From Amycolatopsis orientalis DSM 43388 (GTDB lineage Bacteria > Actinomycetota > Actinomycetes > Mycobacteriales > Pseudonocardiaceae): DNA of 64,000 nucleotides. Shown here piece by piece: positions 52,032-60,416 of this stretch. The notes under the pieces were generated by a model. That model was not told the DNA's origin, did no database searches, and was given only the letters and a program-made list of their open reading frames with translations. The position numbers were made by a program, and so were the translations under genes. Position 1 is the stretch's first letter, and every line of letters begins with the position of its first letter. Location: contig NZ_ASXG01000092.1 in NCBI RefSeq assembly GCF_000411975.1, positions 1 to 64,000 of the forward strand, given 5' to 3'.

Positions 52032-53931
52032 GGCAGCAGTGCGACGAGGTGCTCGGCGGGACGTCGAGCGTCGGGTTCCGGTCGAAGAAACCGACCGGCT
52101 TCAACGTGAACCCGGCGTAGTCCACCGGCATCACCGGCCAGTCCTCCGGACGTGGGAAGTGCGTGAGCCCGAAGGTGTGCCACAGCACGATGTCCTCGCC
52201 GTCCACGTTACGGTCCGCCGCCGTCCACGCCGGGAGTCCCCCGCCGCCGGGGTGCTGGTTGACGAAATCGCCCGCGGGGTAACGCTCCGCGGCCGCGTAC
52301 GGCGTCACCCACAGGTGCCGGGTCGCGAAGTTCGCACGCGCGTGGACCACCGACGATTCGTCCGCCAGCAGTGTCGGCTGGCCCTGCGGGTACAGGGCGT
52401 AGGCGACGTTGCGGCCCAACCGGTTCTGCCGTTCCGGGTTCACGATCTGCCACACTCGCGCCCGGCCCTGGTCGGCGTTTCGCCGCGCCTCCGATTCGGT
52501 GTGCAGCCGGGTGCGGCGTTCGGTGAACGCGTTGCCGTGCGGGTTGCCCGGGCCGACCGGGACGGCGGCCGCTTCGACTTCGTCGACCGCGTTGCGCGGA
52601 CCGTCGACCATCATGTCCAGCCGGGCGGAGAACAGGTGCTGGTGGTACGGCGCGCCCAAGCCGGGCGCGACTTCGCTGGCGTATGGGTGGCCGTCCTCCG
52701 GGTAAGCCGAGGTGAACACGACGCCGGTCGCCTTGGCCTCGCATTCGATGGTGCCGTCGAGGTAGAGGTACCAGTAGAAGCCGTAGTCGTAGTTGCCGAT
52801 CGTGGTGAAGAACGACACCACCATCCGCCGCTGCCGGCGGGTTTCCTGCGAGCCGGCGAAGAGATCGCTGTGCTTCCACAGCACGCCGTAGTCCTCCTCG
52901 TGCAGGCAGATCGCGTTGCGGATGACCTGCGGCTGCAACTGGTCGTCGGCGATGACGGCGTCGAGATATTTGATCTCGCCCAGACAGTCGCAGCCCAGTT
53001 CGAGCGAGTTGGCGTAGCGGGCGAACATGTACTCGCCGCAGTCGAAGTAGTTCTGCCAGAACCGGACCGGCGACGGATCGGCGTAGGGCACGACCATCTC
53101 CGCGATCGACGCGCGGTACACGATCGGCCGGCCGTCGAACGAAATCTGGTGCAGAGTCAGCCCTTCCCGTTCGTTGAATCCGATCCGCAGCTCGAAGTTC
53201 TCCCAGCGCAGCAGGCCGTCCTCGACGGTGAAGCTCACCCCGTCGGGCTGGGTGATCTCGATCGGCTTCAGCGTGGTGCGAGCCGGCCCGGTCTGGGCCG
53301 GGTCGTCGAAGTTGCCCGGTTCCCGCGGCACCGGATGACGGCGGTGGTCGAGCACCTCCATGACCTCGTGCGTGGTCAGGTCGACGTAGGCGACCAGACC
53401 GTCGACCGGATGCGCCCACGGGTGGTCCTTTTCGTGCTCCTGCCAGAAACCGAGCGCTCGCACGACGCGCCGCCCAGCCTCCCGCGGGAAATACGCACCG
53501 GCGGACAGCGGGACTACCCGCACCTGGTCCGGATCGAGCCCGCGTCCGGTCAGCGCGGCGCGCCATTCCTCGTGCCCGGCAAGGATTTCCTCGATCAGCT
53601 CGAATTCGGTGTCGATGATCGGCAGCTGGCCGTCGCGGCGCTGGTCCAGCTCCACCACTGCGTCCACAGTGGACCGCGTGACGGAAACGACGACGTCGCG
53701 TGACGCACCGGTCGGCAGGTCGAGCAGCAGCACCCGGAAGCGGCGGTCGGCCGGGTCTCCCGCGAGCACGGCGGACTTTTCCGGTTCTTCCGGCCCGAAG
53801 AAGCAGCAGCGCACGGTCTCCGGCAGCAGCCCGGCGCCGGCGAGGATCCGCCGGACCGCGTGCACCTCCTCTTCGCGGACCGGGTGCAGCGGGTGGCCGG
53901 AGAGTTCGACGGCGGGTTCGGTGACGGTCAT
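52021..53931 (-). CDS. Copper-containing primary amine oxidase
   Basis: A 636-residue copper/TPQ amine oxidase converting primary amines to aldehydes with NH3 and H2O2. The cofactor precursor is Tyr381 (IGNYDYGF), the catalytic base Asp297 (YFDCGEY), and copper ligands His430 and His432 (YHQHLF) and His591 (LTHFPRPEDWP). These are all within one residue of the Arthrobacter globiformis phenylethylamine/histamine oxidase numbering. The C-terminus ends SHCCHDE, a short Cys/His tail. ATG at 53931. It follows a permease gene by 20 bases and overlaps the Met-rich membrane protein gene. Confidence 0.95.
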   Translation of the reverse strand: MTVTEPAVELSGHPLHPVREEEVHAVRRILAGAGLLPETVRCCFFGPEEPEKSAVLAGDPADRRFRVLLLDLPTGASRDVVVSVTRSTVDAVVELDQRRDGQLPIIDTEFELIEEILAGHEEWRAALTGRGLDPDQVRVVPLSAGAYFPREAGRRVVRALGFWQEHEKDHPWAHPVDGLVAYVDLTTHEVMEVLDHRRHPVPREPGNFDDPAQTGPARTTLKPIEITQPDGVSFTVEDGLLRWENFELRIGFNEREGLTLHQISFDGRPIVYRASIAEMVVPYADPSPVRFWQNYFDCGEYMFARYANSLELGCDCLGEIKYLDAVIADDQLQPQVIRNAICLHEEDYGVLWKHSDLFAGSQETRRQRRMVVSFFTTIGNYDYGFYWYLYLDGTIECEAKATGVVFTSAYPEDGHPYASEVAPGLGAPYHQHLFSARLDMMVDGPRNAVDEVEAAAVPVGPGNPHGNAFTERRTRLHTESEARRNADQGRARVWQIVNPERQNRLGRNVAYALYPQGQPTLLADESSVVHARANFATRHLWVTPYAAAERYPAGDFVNQHPGGGGLPAWTAADRNVDGEDIVLWHTFGLTHFPRPEDWPVMPVDYAGFTLKPVGFFDRNPTLDVPPSTSSHCCHDE

Positions 53932-53951
53932 GACGGATACTCCTGTCGTGG

Positions 53952-55385
53952 TCAGGCGGGCAGAGTGACGAGAAGGTGGCGGCGGGCCAGCGAAAGACCG
54001 GTGCCGAGGGCGAAAGCGGCGACCAGGATCAGCCCGATCCCCGCGGCCAGTTCGCCGGAACCCCCAATCAGCGTCGGGAAGTTCGCGACGGTCAGCGCCA
54101 GCGCGGCGAGCAAGCCGACCAGGCCGAGCGACGGCGCGACGACGGTGTTCCAGCGCCGGCGGTCGAGCGACGTGCGGCGGAAGAACACCAGGACCGCCAG
54201 GCAGGTCAACGCCATCAGCGCGAGCACGCCCAGCGTCGCGGTCCCGGCCATCCACGAGAACACCTGCGTGACCGGGTCCATCTTCGCCAGCGCGAACACC
54301 GCGATCAGCACGAGCGCACTCGCCGACTGCGCCACCGAAGCGACGTGCGGGGAACCGTGCCGCGCGTGGCTTCGGCCGCACCTGCTCGGCAGCGCACCGG
54401 CGTTGCCGAGAGAGAACGTGTAGCGCGCGATGACGTTGTGGAAGGACAACAGCGCGGCGAACAAGCTGGTGACCAACAGGATCTGGACGAGGTCGCCGCC
54501 CGCCGCGCCGAGGTAGCGGCTGACCGAGGCGATCAGCATGCCGCCGGGGTTCTGGTTCGCCTGCGTCACGGCGTCGGCGTCGCCCCACGCGGAGACGAGC
54601 GACCAGCTGGAGAGCGTGTAGAAACCGCCGATCAGCAGCAGCGCGAGGTAGGTCGCGCGCGGCACCGTCCGCTCCGGGCGGCGCGCTTCGGAACGGTAGA
54701 CCGCGGTGGCCTCGAAGCCGAGGAAACTCGCGATGGCGAACATGATCCCGATGCCGAGCGAGCCGGAGCCGACCTGGGACGGCTGCAGCAAAGCGGTCGA
54801 CAGGCCGTGCGCGCCGCCGCGGACGTTCACCACGGCGTCGAAGACCAGCACGATGCCGACCTCGCAGACCAGCAGGACGCCGAGGACCTTCCCGGACAGT
54901 TCGATGTGCCGGTACCCGAGTGCGGACACGAGCCCGAGCGCCGCGACCGCGTACAGCCACCACGGCAGCGCCGGTCCGCCGTACTGCGCGACGAGACCGG
55001 AGAGCGTCGCGCCGAGGTAGCCGTAGACGGAGAGTTGCACGGCGGTGTAGGTGACCAGCGCCAGGAACGCCGAGCCGAGGCCCGTGCTGCGGCCGAGTCC
55101 TTTGTGGATGTAGGTGTAGAAAGCCCCCGCGTTCGGCACGTGCCGGGTCATCGCGCAGAATCCGACGGCGAACAACAGCAGAACCGCGCAGCACAGCACG
55201 AAGGTGGCGGGGAAACCCGCGCCGTCGCCCTGTGCGATGCCGAGCGGCACCGCGCCGGCGATGACGGTGAGCGGCGCGGCGGCGGCCACGACCATGAACA
55301 CGATGGAGCCGACGCCGAGCCTGCCGGACAGGGTTCGCGGCTCGGCGGCCGGCGGAGCGGGGGCGGTGGTTCGCGAGGGGTCCAT
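53952..55385 (-). CDS. APC-family permease of the amine oxidase operon
   Basis: A 477-residue permease with about 12 helices: LGVGSIVFMVVAAAAPLTV (helix 1), FCAMTRHVPNAGAFYTYIHKG (loop 2-3), and FLGFEATAVYRSEARRPERT (helix 6 and acidic-basic loop). AGGAGG lies 6 bases before the ATG at 55385. First gene of the amine oxidase operon, so probably the importer of the primary amine oxidised by the neighbour. Divergent from a second APC permease gene with a 255-base gap. Confidence 0.88.
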   Translation of the reverse strand: MDPSRTTAPAPPAAEPRTLSGRLGVGSIVFMVVAAAAPLTVIAGAVPLGIAQGDGAGFPATFVLCCAVLLLFAVGFCAMTRHVPNAGAFYTYIHKGLGRSTGLGSAFLALVTYTAVQLSVYGYLGATLSGLVAQYGGPALPWWLYAVAALGLVSALGYRHIELSGKVLGVLLVCEVGIVLVFDAVVNVRGGAHGLSTALLQPSQVGSGSLGIGIMFAIASFLGFEATAVYRSEARRPERTVPRATYLALLLIGGFYTLSSWSLVSAWGDADAVTQANQNPGGMLIASVSRYLGAAGGDLVQILLVTSLFAALLSFHNVIARYTFSLGNAGALPSRCGRSHARHGSPHVASVAQSASALVLIAVFALAKMDPVTQVFSWMAGTATLGVLALMALTCLAVLVFFRRTSLDRRRWNTVVAPSLGLVGLLAALALTVANFPTLIGGSGELAAGIGLILVAAFALGTGLSLARRHLLVTLPA

Positions 55386-55640
55386 CTCTGCCTCCTGCGG
55401 CGGTGGGGATGGGAGACGACGGTCGCCTTTGCGCCGCCGGGGTTCAACGGCCGGCGCGGGCCGCCGGGAAAACCGGGTCCGGCGTTCTCGTTCCGGCGCT
55501 CCTCCCGCCCGGGCGTTCCCGGGCCGCGAGAAGACCGCGCCGGGAATTCTCATTCGAGCTCGCGAGCCTGTGCCGGCGGCCCGGACGCGGGTTATCGTTC
55601 GTCCGCACGCATCGCGCTCAGCAGCACCGGGAGGCCGGCG

Positions 55641-57128
55641 ATGGCGAACCACCGGCGGCCCGACCTGACGACGTATCCCGAGCTGGCCGCCGCGGCCACG
55701 ACCGGGAGGCACCGGCTCCGCCTCCGGTCCCCGGTCGACGGCCTCGACCGCCGCAAGCTGGGGTTCGCCGAGGTGCTGGGACAGTCGGTGTCCGCGACGG
55801 CGCCCACCGCGGCGATGGCCGCGACCCCCGCCATCGTCGCCGCGACCGCCGGTCCGGCCGCGCTCTGGTCCTTCCTCGTCGCGACCGTGGTGGCGCTGCT
55901 CGTCGGCACCTGCATCGGCCAGTTCACCCGGCGGATGGCGGCCGCCGGCTCGCTGTACAGCATCACCGCGAAGGGGCTCAGCCCGCTGGCCGCGCTCGCG
56001 TCCGGCGCCGCGCTCCTGCTCGGATACGGCGCGCTCACCGCGGTCTCCTACGTCGGCGCCGCCGCGTATTTCTCCGCGCTGCTGCCGCCCGGCTGGCCGG
56101 TGCCGGTCGCGATCGTGCTGGTGCTGACCGGCGTGGCCACCGTCCTGCTCCGGCGCGGCGCCCGGCTGTCCGCGCGAGTGGTGTTCGTGGTGGAAGCCGT
56201 GTCGATCGTGGTGATGCTGGTCATTTTCGCGACGTTGCTGACCAGCGCGAGCGCGGCGGACCAGTTCGCGCGGGTGGGAGTGCCGTCGTTCTCGCTGCGC
56301 GGCGCGGCGTCCGGGGTGCTGCCCGCGCTCGGCGCGTTCATCGGGTTCGAGGCCGCCGCCGCGTTCGGCGTCGAAGCGAAGCGGCCGTTCCAAACGATTC
56401 CGCGAGCGATCCTCTGGACCGCAGGCGGCTCTGGTGTGCTTTACCTGTTCGCGTGCTATGTCCAGGAACTGGGCTACGCCGCGACTCCAGGCGGCCTGGC
56501 CGGCCAGACCGAGCCGGTCGCGTCCTTGGCGGTCGCCGCGCAGATGCCGTGGCTCGCGGCGTTGTTGAAGATCGGCATTGCCATGTCGTTCTTCGCCAGC
56601 GTGCTCGCGACCGGGAACGCGCTGGTGCGCGTGCTGTTCTCGATGGGCCGCGAAGGCGTTCTGCCCCGCGCGTTCGGCACGACGCACCCGCGCTTTCGGA
56701 CCCCGTCGGTCGCGATCGCCTTCGCGGTGCCGGCGACCGGCGTCGTCGCGGTGGCCTTCCTGCTGACCGGGGCATCGCCGGCGCGGATCCTCCAGGTGCT
56801 GATCGCGACCACTGTGTTCGGTTACCTGCTCGCCTATCTGCTGGTGTGCATCGCGACGCCGCTGTTCCTGCGCCGGATCGGCGAGCTCACGCGCGGACCG
56901 GTCGTCGCGGCGGCGGTCAGCGCACTGGTGCTGGTGCTGGTCCTCGGCTTCTTTGTCACGTCCGGGGTGAGCGGCGAAATGCTGCTGGCCTGGGCGGGGA
57001 TGGTCGTGCTGGCCGCCGCGTGGGCGGGCTGGCTGGTGCTGCGCCGCCGGTCCCGGCTCGCCACGATCGGCGTCTACGACGAGACGAGCGCCGCCGATCT
57101 GCTCGGCAGCCAGGAAGCCGGCCGATGA
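55641..57128 (+). CDS. APC-family permease, second type
   Basis: A 495-residue permease with about 12 helices and an unusually long hydrophilic N-terminus (about 45 residues, ending VDGLDRRKLGFAEVLGQSVS). IGFEAAAAFGVEAKRPFQTIPRA is the helix 6-loop segment. It is only distantly similar to the divergent permease at 53952-55385, so the two probably carry different substrates. GGGAGG precedes the ATG at 55641. Its stop overlaps the IclR gene start (ATGA). Confidence 0.87.
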   Translation: MANHRRPDLTTYPELAAAATTGRHRLRLRSPVDGLDRRKLGFAEVLGQSVSATAPTAAMAATPAIVAATAGPAALWSFLVATVVALLVGTCIGQFTRRMAAAGSLYSITAKGLSPLAALASGAALLLGYGALTAVSYVGAAAYFSALLPPGWPVPVAIVLVLTGVATVLLRRGARLSARVVFVVEAVSIVVMLVIFATLLTSASAADQFARVGVPSFSLRGAASGVLPALGAFIGFEAAAAFGVEAKRPFQTIPRAILWTAGGSGVLYLFACYVQELGYAATPGGLAGQTEPVASLAVAAQMPWLAALLKIGIAMSFFASVLATGNALVRVLFSMGREGVLPRAFGTTHPRFRTPSVAIAFAVPATGVVAVAFLLTGASPARILQVLIATTVFGYLLAYLLVCIATPLFLRRIGELTRGPVVAAAVSALVLVLVLGFFVTSGVSGEMLLAWAGMVVLAAAWAGWLVLRRRSRLATIGVYDETSAADLLGSQEAGR

Positions 57129-57871
57129 CGGGCGGCGCGTCCCCGCTGTCCGGACGGCAGCCGAAAGCCGTGCGGAGCGCGCTGGCGGTGCTGGAGGAGG
57201 TCATCGCGGCCGGTCCCGGCGTGACCGCGAAGGAAATCTCCGCCGCACTGCACCTGCCGCCCGCCACGACGTACCGCCTGCTGAACCTGCTGGTCGCCGA
57301 GGAGTACCTGGTCCGCCTCCCCGACCTGCGGGGTTTCGCGCTCGGCCGCCGGGCGGGCCGGCTGACCGTGCCCGCCGCGGCCTTGCCGTGCACCGCGGCC
57401 CGGACCGTGGTCGAGCACCTGCGCGGCATCGTCCGGTGGGGCGTGCACCTGGCCTCGTTCACCACCGGACGGCTCACCCTGGTCGACCCCGATCCGGACC
57501 ACCCGCCCACCGACGAGGCGACGCTCTCCCGCTACCCGCACGCATCCGCCTTGGGCAAGCTGCTCCTGGCCGAACAGCCGGATTGGCGCGCGCTGGTCCG
57601 AGACTTGCGCGCCTTCACCGAACAGACCCTCGTGAACGCCGCGGAACTCGACGGCTCGCTGGCGGAAACGGCCCGCACCGGCGTCGCCCGGCAATGCGGA
57701 GAACTCCGCCCGGACCGGGGCTGCGTCGCGGTGCCAGTGCGGGACGCGGACGGCCAGCTGATCGCCGGCTTGGCACTGTGCGGCCCGCCGGCCCGGATCG
57801 CACATCTCGACGACGCGCTGCTGACGGCATTGCGGGAACACGCGCGCCGGTTGGGGCCGTTGCTCGCTTGA
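57125..57871 (+). CDS. IclR-family transcriptional regulator
   Basis: A 248-residue IclR protein: winged HTH about 15-75 (VTAKEISAALHLPPATTYRLLNLLV) and a ligand domain with YPHASALGKLLLAEQ and GCVAVPVRDADGQLIAGLALCG, the conserved C-terminal block. Translationally coupled to the permease before it and probably the regulator of both permease units around the amine oxidase. Confidence 0.9.
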   Translation: MTGGASPLSGRQPKAVRSALAVLEEVIAAGPGVTAKEISAALHLPPATTYRLLNLLVAEEYLVRLPDLRGFALGRRAGRLTVPAAALPCTAARTVVEHLRGIVRWGVHLASFTTGRLTLVDPDPDHPPTDEATLSRYPHASALGKLLLAEQPDWRALVRDLRAFTEQTLVNAAELDGSLAETARTGVARQCGELRPDRGCVAVPVRDADGQLIAGLALCGPPARIAHLDDALLTALREHARRLGPLLA

Positions 57872-57990
57872 CCGGGTGCGGTCACCATTCCAGCGCCGCC
57901 GGTTCCTCGGTGATCCGGCGGTCAGGTGGCGCCACCGGCGATTTCCGTCGCATTCGGGGACGCTCAGCGAAAATCTTCGCGGCCGTCCGC

Positions 57991-58089
57991 GGCGACAACA
58001 CCGGTGTCGTCGCCAAAGGCACTGCGGCACAGGCGAAACCGCCGAGTCCTGAGCACACCGCGGACCGGCCGCGTGCGCCCGTCCGCGGT
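57991..58089. terminator. Inverted repeats between converging genes
   Basis: A near-perfect 24-base palindrome (57991-58002 and 58003-58014, half-site GGCGACAACACC, one mismatch) and a 9-base stem ACCGCGGAC (58057-58065) / GTCCGCGGT (58081-58089) with a 15-base loop lie between the 3' ends of the IclR and amidohydrolase genes. Either could end transcription; neither has a T-run. Confidence 0.45.
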
Positions 58090-58133
58090 CCGGGTCCCTC
58101 CGATGTCCAGGTCGTGGTCGAGCGCCTCCGGGT

Positions 58134-59339
58134 TCACGATCGGGCGCGGACGCGGCCGGATTTGATGACGCAGCGCAGGTTTTTCCGGAACTCCTCCACC
58201 CCGGGCAGATCGCCGTCGACGACGACGAGGTCCGCGCAGGCGCCTGGCGTGATCCGGCCGACGTCGGCGAGGCCGAGAAGATCGGCGGCCGACGACGTGG
58301 CGGCCAGCAGGGCTTCCGCGGGCGACAGGCCGGCCCGGATCAGCCAAGCCAGTTCGGCGGGGCTCGAGCCGTGGGCGAACACTCCGGAGTCGGTGCCCAT
58401 GGCGATCCGCACTCCGGCCCGATGCGCTCGGGCCACCGCGTCGAGATGGGTCGCCGCGATCGACCGGGCCTTGGCTTCGATCTCCGGGGGCACGCTCATG
58501 CCGGCGTCGATCGCCTCGACGAGGGAAGCCGGGGCCATCAGGGTCGGCACCAGCCAGGCGGACCGGTCGAGGAACAGTTCGACGCACTCGTCGTCCAGGA
58601 AAACCCCGTGCTCGATCGAGCGCACCCCCGCGCGCAGCGCCTGCTTGATCCCCGCCGCGCCGTGGGCGTGCGCCATCACCGGAAGACCGGCCGCGGCGGC
58701 CTCCTCGACGCAGACCGCGAGTTCCTCGCAGGAGAACTGCGCGTGCCGGGGATCGTCGCGGGTGGACATCACGCCGCCGGAGGCGCAGACCTTGATCACG
58801 TCCGCGCCGGCCCGGACCAGTTCCCGGACCCGCCGCCGGATCCCGTCCACGCCGTCCACCACGCAGTCCGGCCGGCCGGGGTGCGGCACCAGAAGCCGCT
58901 GCAGGTCGCCGTGCACGGTCCAGCCGTCCGCGTGCCCGCCGGTCTGGCTCAGCACGCTGACCGAGATCAGCATCCGCGGCCCGTCGACGATCCCGTTCTC
59001 CACCGCGGTTTTCACGCCGAGGTCCGCGCCGCCGGCGTCCCGGACCGTCGTCACGCCGCTGTCGAGCAGCCGGCCGAGGTTGACCGCCGCCTCGAAGAAC
59101 TCCATCGAGAACGGCCGGGTCTGGAGCCGGGCCAGATCCATGCCGTCGAACACCGTGTGCACGTGGCAGTCGATCAGGCCCGGCGCCACCAGCGCTCCGG
59201 TCACGTCGAGGACGTCGGCGCCGGTGAGGCCAGGACCGATCTCGGCGATCCGCTCTCCCTCGATCGCGAGATCGGCGGCGTACGGCGCGGCGCCCGTCCC
59301 GTCGAAGATCCGGCCGCCGCGCAGCACGATCCGGCTCAT
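58134..59339 (-). CDS. Amidohydrolase (imidazolonepropionase/prolidase-like)
   Basis: A 401-residue amidohydrolase, paralogue of the protein at 27384-28670. LIDCHVHTVFDG gives the metal HxH, GADVIKVCASGG the probable carboxylated Lys, MAHAHGAAG and EHGVF the following His, and MGTDSG the catalytic Asp. ATG at 59339 overlaps the DUF917 stop (ATGA). Last gene of the importer operon; it may open a ring amide or hydrolyse an acyl-amino compound in the cytoplasm. Confidence 0.9.
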   Translation of the reverse strand: MSRIVLRGGRIFDGTGAAPYAADLAIEGERIAEIGPGLTGADVLDVTGALVAPGLIDCHVHTVFDGMDLARLQTRPFSMEFFEAAVNLGRLLDSGVTTVRDAGGADLGVKTAVENGIVDGPRMLISVSVLSQTGGHADGWTVHGDLQRLLVPHPGRPDCVVDGVDGIRRRVRELVRAGADVIKVCASGGVMSTRDDPRHAQFSCEELAVCVEEAAAAGLPVMAHAHGAAGIKQALRAGVRSIEHGVFLDDECVELFLDRSAWLVPTLMAPASLVEAIDAGMSVPPEIEAKARSIAATHLDAVARAHRAGVRIAMGTDSGVFAHGSSPAELAWLIRAGLSPAEALLAATSSAADLLGLADVGRITPGACADLVVVDGDLPGVEEFRKNLRCVIKSGRVRARS

Positions 59340-60415
59340 CGGGCGAACTCCTCGACCGGCCGGTAATCCATCTCGTAGCCGAACCGCCGCGGACCGGCGA
59401 GCTCGATCCCGGCCTCGGTCCGCCAATGCTCGTCGGCGGGCAGCCCGAGCACCGCGACCCGGTAGCCGTAACGGATCTCCTCGGCCGGGATCGGCTGTCC
59501 GGTGTCGAGTTCCATCGCCATGATCAGGTCCGGACTGGTCGCCACCACCGCGCCGTCGCGCTCCGCGGCGAGATTCTCGTTCTGGAAGTGCACCGTCATC
59601 GTGCGGCCGCGGTCGTGGTCCACCCCGCTGAGGTGCGCTCGGCCGATCGTCCAGCCGCGCTCGTTGCGGCGGTCGACCTCTTCGACCTTGCCGGTGAACA
59701 GCAGCACGCCGTTCTGCTTGGCGAGCACGGCGTCGACCGGCGACGCATGCGCGGCGCGCGCCTCGCGGATCGTCCGGCCAAGATCCTGCGCGAGCGTCAA
59801 AGCGCCTCGCACCAGGCGCTGTTTCGCCTCCGCGCCGGTCATCGGATACAACGCCATCGCCGCGTTCGCGCCGCTGGCCAGAACCGCGGCCCGGGCGTAC
59901 GCCTCGGACCACGCGTTGCTGGCCGATTCGAGAAACATCGTGTTGCCGTGTTCGTCGACCATCACCATCGGAGTCGAAGAACCGCCGTACAGCGTCGGCG
60001 TCACCATTTCCAGATGCGGGAACGCACGGCCCATCCCGTCCGCGTCCACCACCGGCAGCCCGCGTGCCGCCGCGGTGGCGAACGGCGTGACGGCGTTGAG
60101 CCCGCCTGCCTCGGCCGGGCAGACGAAGTCGTAGGACGTCCCGGTGAACCGCTCGAGCTCCGGCAGCACCCGCTCGTACTCCGCCGCCCTGGGCAGCTTC
60201 TCGATCAGCACGCCGGGCGCTCCGATGCCGGCGACGAAGACCACGTTCGCCTCGTCGGGCACTTCCGCCAGCGAGGCGAGCCGGACCGCGCCGAAGCGGC
60301 GGATCGCGTCCCGGGCCAGCAGCATTCCGACGTACGGGTCGCCGCCTCCTCCGGAGCCGAGGACGGTGGACCCGAGGGTGATGTCGTCGAGCGCTTCCTC
60401 GTCGATCAGGCGCAC
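59336..60415 (-). CDS. DUF917-family protein
   Basis: A 359-residue DUF917 protein with the hallmark ALDDITLGSTVLGSGGGGDPY at the N-terminus (key residues GSGGGGDPY, about 20-28), followed by EANVVFVAGIGAPGV and PAEAGGLNAVTPFA. The family is often encoded beside hydantoinase/oxoprolinase A-type genes; biochemical role not established. Spaced one base from the hydantoinase-like gene and coupled to the amidohydrolase, pointing to a shared pathway. Confidence 0.9.
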   Translation of the reverse strand: MRLIDEEALDDITLGSTVLGSGGGGDPYVGMLLARDAIRRFGAVRLASLAEVPDEANVVFVAGIGAPGVLIEKLPRAAEYERVLPELERFTGTSYDFVCPAEAGGLNAVTPFATAAARGLPVVDADGMGRAFPHLEMVTPTLYGGSSTPMVMVDEHGNTMFLESASNAWSEAYARAAVLASGANAAMALYPMTGAEAKQRLVRGALTLAQDLGRTIREARAAHASPVDAVLAKQNGVLLFTGKVEEVDRRNERGWTIGRAHLSGVDHDRGRTMTVHFQNENLAAERDGAVVATSPDLIMAMELDTGQPIPAEEIRYGYRVAVLGLPADEHWRTEAGIELAGPRRFGYEMDYRPVEEFAR

Positions 60416-60416
60416 G

